Positions 16,235 through 25,486 of a DNA stretch of 26,089 nt are shown in pieces. Location of the stretch: positions 1 through 26,089 of the forward strand of contig JANBQS010000213.1 in NCBI GenBank assembly GCA_027577415.1. The letters are read 5' to 3'. Position 1 is the stretch's first letter. Each line of letters begins with the position of its first letter. The notes beneath the pieces were generated by a model. It saw only the letters and a program-made list of their open reading frames with translations, was not told the origin of the DNA and ran no database searches. Made by a program: the position numbers and the translations under genes. The DNA is from Coemansia sp. RSA 922 (Eukaryota > Kickxellomycota > Kickxellomycetes > Kickxellales > Kickxellaceae).

Positions 16235-19200
16235 TTAACGGAGATATGATTGCAGTGATTCGCCCAAATGCGATTCGATGACCTTGACGGTCTCCTGCGT
16301 GGCGCGCTCAACCAGTCCATTGTCATCCTCCAAAAGCTCAGCCAAGTAGGGGATAGTCTCAGGCAAAAGAATAAGGAACTCCTCCCCAAGTTTCTCATAG
16401 AACGCCTGCAACACAATCAGCGAAGCTACACGCACAGCAGGGACATCCGATCTAGATTTGAGCATAACCTCCTGGTTAATCATCTTCCACAACGCGTCGT
16501 TACCCGCAGCAGCAGCCAGCTGGCCAGCCGCCGGTGCCAGGCACTTGCGCACACGCTCGGTATACAGAGCATGAGCCTGCTCCGCCGACACACCCACAGC
16601 CTTGGTGTTGGGCAGCTGGTTAGCAAGCGGGCGGAAAACACGCTTGAACGTATCCTCCTTCCAAAAGTCCGTAGTATCGTGCAACGCGCTCTGATAGATA
16701 CTCTCCACAACTGCGTGCCACAGTGCGCTAGGCGCCGGGATAACCTTGCGGTCAGCCTCCTCCTGCAATTCAATGCTGGCGCGCGCCACACCGAACCGGT
16801 TCAGAACCTCGACAGTCGTGTCCAGAACGTGGGCGTAGTACGGCGTGAGTATAGACTTGAGCTTATCAAACAATGAGTTAAGCGCCCTGTAGAACACACG
16901 CAGCCTGGTCTCCGTCGCACTCTGCAACTGGGCTTCATCAGCTGGCTCAGACAAAGGTGCAACGTCGGCGGTCGCCCATTCGAGGAAGGAGAGGAACAGG
17001 GGTTTGAACAAGTTCTCATTGAGCTTGACAACAAAGCGCATAAACGCGTCGAGCGTCGCCTGCTCAATGACCTCGACCTCAGACAGTGGAAGAAGCGGGT
17101 TACGAGCAATATCGAAAGCAGCGAGGAAGAACTTGAACAGCGGCTTGTAGAACTGCAACAACTGGTTGCGCTGCAGAGACGACGCCGTACGGCCAACAAA
17201 CGCGACAAACGGCACAATAACAGCTGCGCCCTGACGGCTAGCCTCCTTCTGGTAGAAGGCAAACTGCGCAGGCAAGAGCTGACGCGGCGGGATACATTTA
17301 GCCACAGCAGCCAGCACATCGTCAGTGAGGCTGCTAGCCTGCTCGCGCAGGGCCGCCACATCGCCGTCGCCCTTAGGAGCCGAGCGAATAGCCGGGTTAA
17401 GCAGGCAAGAGAACAGCGGGGCCAGGGTAGGAGCCAAAAAGGCCGACATGTTCTCGACAATAGCCAGCATAGCTGACAGCGCCGCGACCATCAGCGTCAG
17501 GTCATCAGCCGACGCCTCAGCGTACCGGCCCACGACTCCATGCAAGTGCTTGAGAACCTGCGGCAGATACTGCGGCAGGCTGGGGATCAGGCGCGATCCA
17601 AGCTCATTGCACAGTACAGCGAGAGCAACCAGCGCAGCAGACACGACAGCCGGGCTGCTCGACCCGAGGCTCTCAGCAGCCGACACAGCCTTGACAACGC
17701 CAGTAAACAGGGCGGGCCTCAGCACGGCAAACTTCTTGGCAGCCGTGGCAACACACAACAGCGCAGCCTGCTTACACGCAACCTCCTCCACGCCCGCAGC
17801 CACCGACGCCTGCTCGGCAATGGCGGCAATAGGCTGCAGCATAGCCAGCATCTCGTCGATATCAGACGACTCGGGCTGCACCAAGCGCACATTAAACTCT
17901 GTGAGCTTGGCGTTAGCCAGCGCCATGACCTTGCGGCGGATCTTCAGATCGCTCTGCTCCAGCAGGCTCACGACAGTAGCCACAAAGGTGCGGCGCTCCA
18001 TCAGCGCATTGACGTCGTCAAGGACGGCGTAAGCCAGCTGCAGGGCCTGCTTCTCCGCAGCACGCTCCACCACGGCGGTGTTCAGACGCGTAATGACTTG
18101 CAGCAGCGTCGACGTGGCCGACGACAGGCGCGTGTTGATCTCGGGCGTAGCGCGCACGCGGTCGAACTGGGCGCGGAACTGGCGGCTAGTCAGCAGCTGG
18201 TGCGCAAAGTCCAAGGCCACCAGACGGTAGGCACGCAGCTGCCGGCTGCCCATATGCGCCACATCGACGAACAGCTCCTGGCCCACAGGCGCCGCCTCAT
18301 CATCTCCAGACGGCAGCAGCAGCAAGTCGCGGACCACAGCCTCCGCGCAGCCGATCTGCTGGGCGGGCAGCAGCTCGTGGGTAAGCGACAGAGCAAAGGA
18401 CACAATGTCATCGTTCTCCTTGCCAGCGTCCTCAGACGTGCGGCTGAGCATGCGGCGCACGTTCTTCTCCAGCAGCAGCGACACCACCGCCGGCCCGTAC
18501 ACGTCGACGCCCATAGTGCGCACCAGCGTCGAGAACAGCGCCATGCGGCGGTGTCTCGGGATATGCGACAGAGCGTCGACAAACACGCGCAGCACAGGGC
18601 CGGCGTTCTCGGCGCCGCCGTCGCGCACGACCGGCGGAATGACGCGCTCCAGCGTCTGCTGGATAACATGGAAGCTGTACTCGTCGTCCTGTCTCACCGC
18701 ATTGGCGCCCATAAACGTGAAAATGGCCATGACGTTGTGCAGCACGGCCTGCGGGTGCATGCCAGCAACCGCAGCCAGCAGGAGCAGCGTCTGGTTGTGC
18801 GTCTGCGGGCGGTCCGACGTACGGATGACCTGCACGATGACGTCGACGCGCATAAAGCCCTCAGGGATCACGACGCCCGCCGCGTTGGCCTCGTCGCAGA
18901 TACGCGTCAGCATGCCCAGCACCAGCTGCTTGGCGTACTCCGTCGACGATCCCGCGTCAGACACAAACACGTTCAGAAGCGAGAACAGCGCTGGCACCAA
19001 TGCCGGGCTGTTCGCCAGTGCGGGCGAGCACTGCATGTACTCCAGCAGCGTGCCCAGCTCCGGCAACACCGATGCCACATCTGGCGCCTGCGCACGCGCG
19101 CGCTTGCCAGCCCGCGCTGCGTCGCTGTCATCCACCGCGAGCTTGGCAGCGATCTCGCTCAGCTCATCGGCCGCCGTCACAGCATCCAGGCTGACCGCAG

Positions 19201-22200
19201 CGTACACGTCGCGCAAGGCCACTTGGCGCACGTCGGCGGGAGCCAGGTACGCAGTGCCGCGCACAGCCACGCGGAACAAACAAGTGGTGACGTCTGTAAC
19301 AGCTGCCGCGCCCATTGCCGCGACCAAGCCAGTCATCAGGCGCTCCATTGCCACCTGCTGCACATACGCCGTAGCCCGCGCCTCAGAGGTCCACTCAGCA
19401 GGCGCAGAGTCAAGCCCAGCGACAAAGCCCATAAACGCCTGCCAGCAACCAAGCTCGCCCAGCTGCTGCGCGTTGGCCTCGCAGAAACACGCCCGGAACA
19501 ACGCGCGCACAAGCAGGTCCTCCGAACCGCCCTGCTGCGGGATCCCCACAGTGCGCTTGAGCTCGCCGTAGTGGCTGCCAATAAGCGGGTACAGCTGCGC
19601 CAGCACTGTGGCGGGCGACGTCACTAGCTCCAGCGCCTGCAAGAGTCTCGTCTGGAATCCCGTAGCAACCATGTCGGTCGCCACTACGTGCGACAGGAGG
19701 AACGCAACCACGCTGCTACGCCCTTGGCTGTTGAGCTTCAGCTGCGCATCCTCCTTGCCGCTGCCGCTGCATACGCCACGGTTGAGGATCAGATCAAGCT
19801 CGTTGCGAACAGCCCACGCGTCACTGGCCATCGAGTCTACACGCGACGCCAGCATGGCCACAAACTTGGCCACAACAGCAGTCGGCAGGTACTGCAGCTT
19901 GTCCGACGTTGCTCCATAAAACGCATCATAGCGGTAGATCGTCTGCTCGCCAGCAGCCAAGCTCTTGCGGCTAGACGACTGCTTCTTCTCAGCAGCCGCA
20001 GCAGGATACAGCGAGTGCATCGTCTTGACGCATGCCACAGCCGCTCCACGCACCCGCGCGTCCTCGTCGCCCAGTGCCACGATGACCGATGGAAGCACCG
20101 TCTGGTAGTCGATCTTCTCAGCCGCTGATCCGGCTGTTTTGTGACGAAGCAAGGCTTGGAACGAAATCAGACTGCGAGACTTTACCAACGCGCTGCTGGA
20201 CTCGGCTATCCACGTCGACGCCAGGAACTGCGCCCACTCGTCGCCCATGCCGAGACCCAAAACCCGCCCAATGAGGACTCCATCAGAGTTGCTCAGCTTT
20301 CCAGCCCGCGAAACAATTGCGCCGAATGTCGTGCGCAGGAGACTGCGGTATTGCGACTCAGCGCTGCCATCGCCAGCTGCCGAGGCAGCAAACCACTGGT
20401 TGGCCTTGAGCTGCACTACAGACGACAGGACGCTGAGTGTAGCCGACAATGCGCCGCCTGCCACCTTCGTCAGGGCATCACGCTGCACGCCAGCCAGGCT
20501 GGCCAGAAGCGAGGTCCATGCCGAGCCATCGACCGAAGCCAGGAGTACATCCTCCGAGACCACTGCACCGGAATCCGCCTCCAAGAGAACACCCAAGGCA
20601 GAGCCCACCACCAGCGACGCTGCTGCCACGCTCCGGTTGATGTCCTTGGCCTTGGCAAGCAGTGTCTCTGCGTGCGCTCCAACGACGATCGCCGTGATCC
20701 GGGCTAGGCGGTTGCTCGAGCCCAGCTGAGCCGCCCACACGCCAGTCTGCGCATCAGCCAGCGAGTCCCACTTTGCTGCCAACTCTGTCGCCAGCACTCG
20801 GGCGACACTCTTGTTGAACTTGCCCGCCGCCAGTCCATTATCCAGCCCAGCCGAGGCAAGGCTTGCAAGCCAGCCGCTCCTCTGCTTGCCAAACGCGCTA
20901 CCAGGAAGATGCTTGTACACCGCCTTGGTTACCGCCTCAGTGCCGGAGCACTTGAGCAAGTAAGGGAACAAAGCTGAGGCAACTTGCCCGTACATCTGCG
21001 AGTCATCGATAGCCAGCAGGTTGCGCACCACCTTGGAGCACAGCTTGCCAATCGGCACACGCTCATCCTCGATAATCGACACCAGTGCTGGGACCAGTTC
21101 CTGCGCATTAACGAGAGTGGCCAGCGGCAGCGACAAAATAACTTCCAATACGCTCTCGCTGTCGTCCTGCGCCAGCCGGTCGACGATCAGGCTGCTCGTT
21201 TCCTCACGGACCAGCTCCACGTCCGCGCGCTCGCCAGTCACAATGGCCTTCAGTGCCTTGGCTGCCACCAGCCTGATCCCTGCATCGGCGTGGTTGATGC
21301 TCAGGTACAAAGTAGTCGCTGTCTCCTTGATAAGCACCACGCCACTCTTGTTGCCACTGCCGCGCGCCTTCAGCTCATACAACAACCTGTGCACCGCCTC
21401 CCGATCGCCCATCTCCGAGCTACCGGCCGCCACGCCAATCGCGTCCTCCATCTGCTGTCCGTAGCGCAACTGCACGATATCGACAATCTCCGCCGGGCCC
21501 TTGTTCTCCAGCCCATGGGAGACATACTCGGCCACAATGCGCTCGCACAGAGTGGGCGCATAGGAGACAGGAAGTACGGCGACAAGAGCCGCCAGGAATT
21601 GGGACAGCTCGGCGTTGGTGAACGCATAGTGTGCGAGCGACGAGAGTAGTGGCCTCATAAACATCTCCACGTTGAAAGACTCCGCCAGCTGGCACAGGAT
21701 CCGCGGCAGCTTGCTGTGGCTCGCCAGGATGCCCAGGAACCGCACGGGCAGTCTCGAGTTGAACGCATCAGCCTGCGTCTGCAGTACCTGAACAAGGCAC
21801 ATCGCCATAGTACGCACGTCGGCGGGACGCTGCGCGACGGCACACAGCACCTTGTCCAGCGCCTCCTCGGTCAGCGTCACACGAGTAGCCAGTGAGCCCA
21901 AAACCATGTAGGCCGCCGCCTGCGCATCCTTGCTGCTGAGCTTGAGCCCGTCCAATACAAACGGCACGATAAACTGGATCGCGCTGTTATCGATCGTCGA
22001 CAGCTGCCCGATATACTGCGACATAACCATGGCATAGAACGAGTGCAGTCCGGGGTAGTCCAGTCCCTGCCGGCAAGCGCGGAACACTGCCTGGCACACG
22101 AACGCCATCAACGAGCGGTCTCTGAGGCACTGTGCCATCAACGTCTGCCGATCCAAAAGCCTCCTGCTCTTACGCTGAGCGACCAGGAACCCGAACAAAT

Positions 22201-22681
22201 CCATATCGGCTGTCTCAAACGTAATAATCGTCAGCATTGTCAAAAACGCCTTGGTTTCGTGGTACGGCATAATAGCTGCCAATACGTCGCGAGCATTGAA
22301 CTCGTGGATCCGGAACCGGCGCACTAGCCACTCGATGGTCTTTCCCGCGGGCTTGGTCAAAAAGTGCGGTGCTAGCTGGAACAAAAACGAGCGAATGCTT
22401 TCGTCCAACTTGGCGTTCTCTTCTTTGGTCTGCAGCACGCGGTCCATGTCCTTGATCGACTCGGAGAAGAGCGTTTCGGCGTATACGTCGAATCTCTGGT
22501 TGATCTGCCGTAGCTCGTAGAGTCCGTCGCGACCAATGTCAAAGATCGTTTGCGTGTCTAGGTCTGCCGCCTGTCGTCCGTCGAATAGGAACGACGCCTT
22601 CACGTTATGTGTGCGCTCGTTACCCATCGCTCGGTCGAGCGTACGCATCTTGTACAGCTGGCTAGCCAAAGACGACGCCAT
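16235..22681 (-). CDS. UTP10: U3 snoRNP-associated protein UTP10 (HEATR1)
   Basis: A 2148-residue HEAT-repeat scaffold of the t-UTP/UtpA part of the small-subunit processome, needed in the nucleolus for rDNA transcription and early 18S pre-rRNA processing. The N terminus carries the family signature (SSLASQLYKMR, KASFLFD, QTIFDIGRDGLYEL, HEFNARDVLAAIMPYHETKAFLTML). A U3snoRNP10-type region lies at about 215-330. The C-terminal BP28CT region is at about 1845-1985 (FMRFVVKLNENLFKPLFLSFLEWA, TRLRVFYRALNSLFDKLK). The end has clear HEAT repeats (LPETIPYLAELLEDDNGLVERA). The length is close to human HEATR1 (2144) and longer than yeast (1769). It is one uninterrupted exon from the ATG at 22681, remarkable for a 6.4-kb frame. 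A TATATAT tract lies at about 22713-22719. It forms a tight tandem with RAB5IF. Confidence 0.97.
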   Translation of the reverse strand: MASSLASQLYKMRTLDRAMGNERTHNVKASFLFDGRQAADLDTQTIFDIGRDGLYELRQINQRFDVYAETLFSESIKDMDRVLQTKEENAKLDESIRSFLFQLAPHFLTKPAGKTIEWLVRRFRIHEFNARDVLAAIMPYHETKAFLTMLTIITFETADMDLFGFLVAQRKSRRLLDRQTLMAQCLRDRSLMAFVCQAVFRACRQGLDYPGLHSFYAMVMSQYIGQLSTIDNSAIQFIVPFVLDGLKLSSKDAQAAAYMVLGSLATRVTLTEEALDKVLCAVAQRPADVRTMAMCLVQVLQTQADAFNSRLPVRFLGILASHSKLPRILCQLAESFNVEMFMRPLLSSLAHYAFTNAELSQFLAALVAVLPVSYAPTLCERIVAEYVSHGLENKGPAEIVDIVQLRYGQQMEDAIGVAAGSSEMGDREAVHRLLYELKARGSGNKSGVVLIKETATTLYLSINHADAGIRLVAAKALKAIVTGERADVELVREETSSLIVDRLAQDDSESVLEVILSLPLATLVNAQELVPALVSIIEDERVPIGKLCSKVVRNLLAIDDSQMYGQVASALFPYLLKCSGTEAVTKAVYKHLPGSAFGKQRSGWLASLASAGLDNGLAAGKFNKSVARVLATELAAKWDSLADAQTGVWAAQLGSSNRLARITAIVVGAHAETLLAKAKDINRSVAAASLVVGSALGVLLEADSGAVVSEDVLLASVDGSAWTSLLASLAGVQRDALTKVAGGALSATLSVLSSVVQLKANQWFAASAAGDGSAESQYRSLLRTTFGAIVSRAGKLSNSDGVLIGRVLGLGMGDEWAQFLASTWIAESSSALVKSRSLISFQALLRHKTAGSAAEKIDYQTVLPSVIVALGDEDARVRGAAVACVKTMHSLYPAAAAEKKQSSSRKSLAAGEQTIYRYDAFYGATSDKLQYLPTAVVAKFVAMLASRVDSMASDAWAVRNELDLILNRGVCSGSGKEDAQLKLNSQGRSSVVAFLLSHVVATDMVATGFQTRLLQALELVTSPATVLAQLYPLIGSHYGELKRTVGIPQQGGSEDLLVRALFRACFCEANAQQLGELGCWQAFMGFVAGLDSAPAEWTSEARATAYVQQVAMERLMTGLVAAMGAAAVTDVTTCLFRVAVRGTAYLAPADVRQVALRDVYAAVSLDAVTAADELSEIAAKLAVDDSDAARAGKRARAQAPDVASVLPELGTLLEYMQCSPALANSPALVPALFSLLNVFVSDAGSSTEYAKQLVLGMLTRICDEANAAGVVIPEGFMRVDVIVQVIRTSDRPQTHNQTLLLLAAVAGMHPQAVLHNVMAIFTFMGANAVRQDDEYSFHVIQQTLERVIPPVVRDGGAENAGPVLRVFVDALSHIPRHRRMALFSTLVRTMGVDVYGPAVVSLLLEKNVRRMLSRTSEDAGKENDDIVSFALSLTHELLPAQQIGCAEAVVRDLLLLPSGDDEAAPVGQELFVDVAHMGSRQLRAYRLVALDFAHQLLTSRQFRAQFDRVRATPEINTRLSSATSTLLQVITRLNTAVVERAAEKQALQLAYAVLDDVNALMERRTFVATVVSLLEQSDLKIRRKVMALANAKLTEFNVRLVQPESSDIDEMLAMLQPIAAIAEQASVAAGVEEVACKQAALLCVATAAKKFAVLRPALFTGVVKAVSAAESLGSSSPAVVSAALVALAVLCNELGSRLIPSLPQYLPQVLKHLHGVVGRYAEASADDLTLMVAALSAMLAIVENMSAFLAPTLAPLFSCLLNPAIRSAPKGDGDVAALREQASSLTDDVLAAVAKCIPPRQLLPAQFAFYQKEASRQGAAVIVPFVAFVGRTASSLQRNQLLQFYKPLFKFFLAAFDIARNPLLPLSEVEVIEQATLDAFMRFVVKLNENLFKPLFLSFLEWATADVAPLSEPADEAQLQSATETRLRVFYRALNSLFDKLKSILTPYYAHVLDTTVEVLNRFGVARASIELQEEADRKVIPAPSALWHAVVESIYQSALHDTTDFWKEDTFKRVFRPLANQLPNTKAVGVSAEQAHALYTERVRKCLAPAAGQLAAAAGNDALWKMINQEVMLKSRSDVPAVRVASLIVLQAFYEKLGEEFLILLPETIPYLAELLEDDNGLVERATQETVKVIESHLGESLQSYLR

Positions 22682-23019
22682 TTTTAAGTATCTTTAGCAA
22701 AAAATATTCTGATATATAAAAAATATGTAAGGAAGAATGTTTTCACTACAGAGGAATTCAAACTCTAGAAACAGCAAAAAAAAAAAAAAAACTTTGGAAT
22801 CTTGATCGATCGTGATTAAATCACCGATATTTACATGGATTAACTGGTAAAAGTGCATATATTTGTCAAATGTTGATAAATTCTAGTATTAAAAAAGGAG
22901 GCTTCTTTCACAGATCACATTTTTATGAGAAAATGAAACCCGCTAATGCCTCCGGAGCTAATTTACCATACCCCTGTAATCATGGCTTAGCCTCAAAGTT
23001 GTTGCCAACAGAAGGCCAA
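22682..23019. other. UTP10 promoter and AT-rich boundary
   Basis: The UTP10 upstream side holds a TATATAT tract and a long A-run at about 22778-22791. An inverted repeat GTGATT-A-AATCAC is at 22812-22824. No gene is seen. Composition falls here from the GC-richer core to AT-rich accessory sequence. Confidence 0.5.
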
Positions 23020-23451
23020 TTACTGATTAAAGTTATGTACATATGGTTTACCATTGATATCCCATGCAAATGCCCCTAAAGTCATCTCGCTAATATCACC
23101 GTTTAGTTGCAAAAATGATTTGCTAGTTAAAGAGTCAACAGGTGGACGCTTTACTATAAAGTCACTCATGCTTCCCAAAGCTACAGTGGTTACATCCGTC
23201 TTTGGCACAATAACAATACGATTCCCCTTCTCTATAATATCGATATTGCTAGCTGCCCCGTCTGCAACAGAGAATACACCATTGTTGAGTGTGACCTTTT
23301 CAATGCAATGTGTCTCCGTAGATACGTCTCTCCTGTATTCTGTTAGGTATCCCAAAAAGCTCTCTTTGCTAATATCGTAAGGTGTCTCAATACAGTGTTT
23401 CACAGACCAACTACCTTGCTCATAATAGTAAACATAAACTTTTTCATACAT
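23020..23451 (-). CDS. Small-protein family member 6 (143 aa, unknown function)
   Basis: An unrecognised 143-residue protein, MYEKVYVYYYEQGSWSVKH at the N terminus, starting at the ATG at 23451. It belongs with members 3 and 4: paired N-terminal strands (KVYVYYY, WSVKHCIET), a helix-like stretch with FLGYLTEYRRD, strand IEKVTLNNG, hairpin VFSVADG and strand NRIVIVPKTD. Its C-terminal ~50 residues (VDSLTSKSFLQLNGD to HNFNQ) are not shared with the others, so C-terminal tails vary. It is the only intact member right of the core, showing that the family lies on both sides. No signal peptide or membrane helix is visible. Function is unknown. Confidence 0.75.
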   Translation of the reverse strand: MYEKVYVYYYEQGSWSVKHCIETPYDISKESFLGYLTEYRRDVSTETHCIEKVTLNNGVFSVADGAASNIDIIEKGNRIVIVPKTDVTTVALGSMSDFIVKRPPVDSLTSKSFLQLNGDISEMTLGAFAWDINGKPYVHNFNQ

Positions 23452-23548
23452 TGAATTGGCAGTTGGCTCTAGGCTTAATAAATTACTTTAAGCGTGATTC
23501 AGTACAAAATGATGAATGGAATGAATGATGGTAGAGAGAAGAAAAAAT

Positions 23549-23700
23549 CTTTGGCAAGAGGGCCACCACACCATATTTATACCAGAAATATTTTTTTTTT
23601 CTCACACGCAGCATTGCAAGCTTGCTGCCACCTTCCCCCCCCAACCACAACCACAAGTGCTTTTTTTTCAAATCCGCTGCTCTTTGAAATATATTAGGAA
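23549..23700 (-). promoter_or_regulatory. Promoter of small-protein gene 6
   Basis: On the minus strand, TATAAA is at 23581-23576, about 125 bases before the ATG, and CTCTTGCCAA at 23560-23551 marks the start region. The inverted CCAAT-like box is plus-strand CCCCCAACCACAA near 23637-23649, and CTTTGAAATATATT follows near 23682-23695. A possible distal element AATCAAGAGCC is far out, at 24150-24160, in the tail of the neighbouring pseudogene. Confidence 0.55.
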
Positions 23701-23830
23701 ATGTAATATGTGTAGGTTTGGAGTATGCGAGTTGTTTGCGGCTAATGCCTAAGTTCACCAGTCCTTACGTCTTTTGTATTTTAGTAAATAAAAAGTAATA
23801 AAGATAAAAGGTGATTTTTCTAACTAGTCT

Positions 23831-23927
23831 ACGGCTGCTGGTGCGCGGCCCCTTATATAGGGCAAATGGTCCGTGGGGCAGTAACGGCGCTACTGCTCGT
23901 GATCGAGGCGCCGTTGATTACAGCCGT
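23831..23927. other. GC-rich element with nested inverted repeats
   Basis: In an AT-rich setting, 97 bases are closed by a 7-bp perfect inverted repeat ACGGCTG (23831-23837) / CAGCCGT (23921-23927). Inside are GCCC...GGGC flanking TTATATA (about 23848-23863) and an 8-bp perfect stem AACGGCGC (23883-23890) / GCGCCGTT (23908-23915) with a 17-base loop. The layout resembles a multi-branched RNA or a foldback element. The tRNA T-loop consensus is absent on both strands, so it is not an ordinary tRNA. The flanks to 23760 and to 24150 hold no gene. Confidence 0.45.
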
Positions 23928-24151
23928 TGATATTAGGCACAATAAAAATGTCGGATATCGTCGTTGAGCGTCGAAATCCTACAATATGAAACAGTTGATT
24001 GCCCTTTTGGCGTGGGTGTGCACTTTTCAAAGCTGGCATTCTTTGAAGCCCTCATTCTCTTTAATGGTGTGGGGCTTTTTGGACAAGTTTCTGTTTCCGA
24101 AAGTGCTTTGTCAAGTTTCTTGCATCCAGTGGCCACTGATTAAAATTAGAA

Positions 24152-24470
24152 TCAAGAGCCTCTATAATTTTTATCTTCAGTAGCATCATGATTACTGTAA
24201 TATAGTATAACATGCATGTTTTGATTCATTGTCATATCAGTGATATCTTTGGGCCTATCAACAACTACCAACCTGCTTTCTTGCTGCTCAACTATTCAAT
24301 GCAAGGGTTATATATATAATGGCGACATCTCCGTAGATTCTTTCAATACAACTCTGGGTTGTCCTATATTTAACTTTGTCATCTGTTTTAAGCGAGTATT
24401 AACTGCATGGAGCGTCTTGTTTATAAATGTAAACTCTGATATCTTGTGCCGTATTAGATGCAATGCTCAT
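24152..24470 (-). pseudogene. Small-protein family pseudogene (stops and frameshift)
   Basis: Translation from the ATG at 24470 gives MSIASNTAQDIRVYIYKQD, matching the family's first strand (IDIYIYI), then a TAA stop at 24399-24401. Later the similarity moves to another frame: IVEQQESRLVVVD and NMHVILYYSN match IVEKKDGKLVAVD and WHILVFPSV of member 4, ending at TGA 24152-24154. Two further stops lie in that second frame before the matching part. The break therefore needs at least one frameshift and one stop. Its promoter has decayed as well: the TATA position reads TGTAGCA instead of TATAGCA (plus strand, about 24587), and the start motif reads TTGACAATGG. Confidence 0.75.
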
Positions 24471-24888
24471 TTTGCGTTAAAAGTACTGTAGTGAGTAGAA
24501 AATAGCTCCTGAGAAGGGAATAGATTATGTAATTGGTTTGGGGTAGAAAGGCAGTTGACAATGGAGCAGGGGTTTCAGCGCTCAATGTGTAGCAAATTTG
24601 TCCCTATAGGGCAGACATGGCTACTTTTGCATTCCCCAACCGAAAGCACCCACGGCAAGCCCTTTGTACTTTGAAATAAAGTGGCCATGATTGAGGCTCT
24701 TTTCTAAAACCGGCAGCACTTTACTTGCTCTTTGAACCACACAAAGAATTAATTTGGAAAACAATAAAGTGCATGTCCAAATTGGACACGCATCTGTCAA
24801 AGCCTTTGTGCTTTTGGAAATCACAACTGCGGAAAATAATGCAAACAGCCAAGACACTGGTTTAAGGAATTACGCTAGATCAAGAGCC
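24471..24888 (-). promoter_or_regulatory. Decayed family promoter of the pseudogene
   Basis: Family landmarks remain recognisable in plus-strand order: TTGACAATGG near 24555, TGTAGCA near 24587, CCCCAACCGAAAGC near 24631, GTACTTTGAAATA near 24666, a palindrome TGTCCAA-A-TTGGACA at 24774-24788 and the distal CGCTAGATCAAGAGCC at 24873-24888. The palindrome has a mismatch in its outer arms compared with its counterpart at 3284-3304. Confidence 0.55.
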
Positions 24889-25486
24889 AAAAGGATAGGT
24901 TGCACACCGGTTGCATGTGACGAAGTCCAGAAGGACTGTCTACCACAGAACCATGTGGATGGCACGTTTTGTCGCACGTAAGCCAAGTGGCTCAGATGTG
25001 CTAAAAATAGGCGGAGTGTGAAAGGGGAGGCTTGGTTCCGTTTCTAAGTGAGAGCCCCTCCTCCACAGTCATACTCCGGCCTGAGTCACTCTCGGAAGCA
25101 TGGCAATAACGCAATAACACAATGACGCAATTGCGGTACGTGTCGAGTCTTAAAGCAGAGCTTTAAAGAGTACAAAATACAAGGACGAAACCAACACGTG
25201 TGCATCCTCGGCAGTTGGCCAGAAAGATGATTGGCCAACAGTTTCAGCCACCCGGCTCTGACCATCCAAATTGAGCTACGTTGGGGGGAGCAGAACGTGC
25301 CGAGAGACAGCAAGGAAAAGGTGGGGGCAGGACAAGGGAAAAATGTGATGGGAAAGGGCAGAGAGGGTGGCCAGCTGAGTATAAAAAGGACCGCCGACTG
25401 GCTTGGCTTGGCCTTTCCCTCTTCTCCTTTCCATATCAAGACTACCTCCTCTTTTCTCTTTCATAACTAGCGCCTGCTTTTTTGGC

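Noticed and set aside
15847..16416. N-terminally extended RAB5IF protein (189 aa)
   Set aside because: The extra 77 codons overlap the UTP10 3' end in another frame and the intergenic gap; the family start fits the ATG at 16185.
17540..19627. 695-codon open frame opposite UTP10
   Set aside because: It is an antisense shadow: the translation is Arg/His/Gln-rich without motifs, while the minus frame is a clear UTP10.
23831..23927. tRNA gene
   Set aside because: The outer 7-bp stem is acceptor-like, but no GGTTCRANYCC T-loop or D-arm consensus is found on either strand.
23933..24136. 67-codon minus-strand frame between gene 6 and the pseudogene
   Set aside because: No family similarity and no promoter. 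The plus-strand sequence resembles decayed distal promoter repeat (AAACAGTTGATTGC as at 3273-3286).
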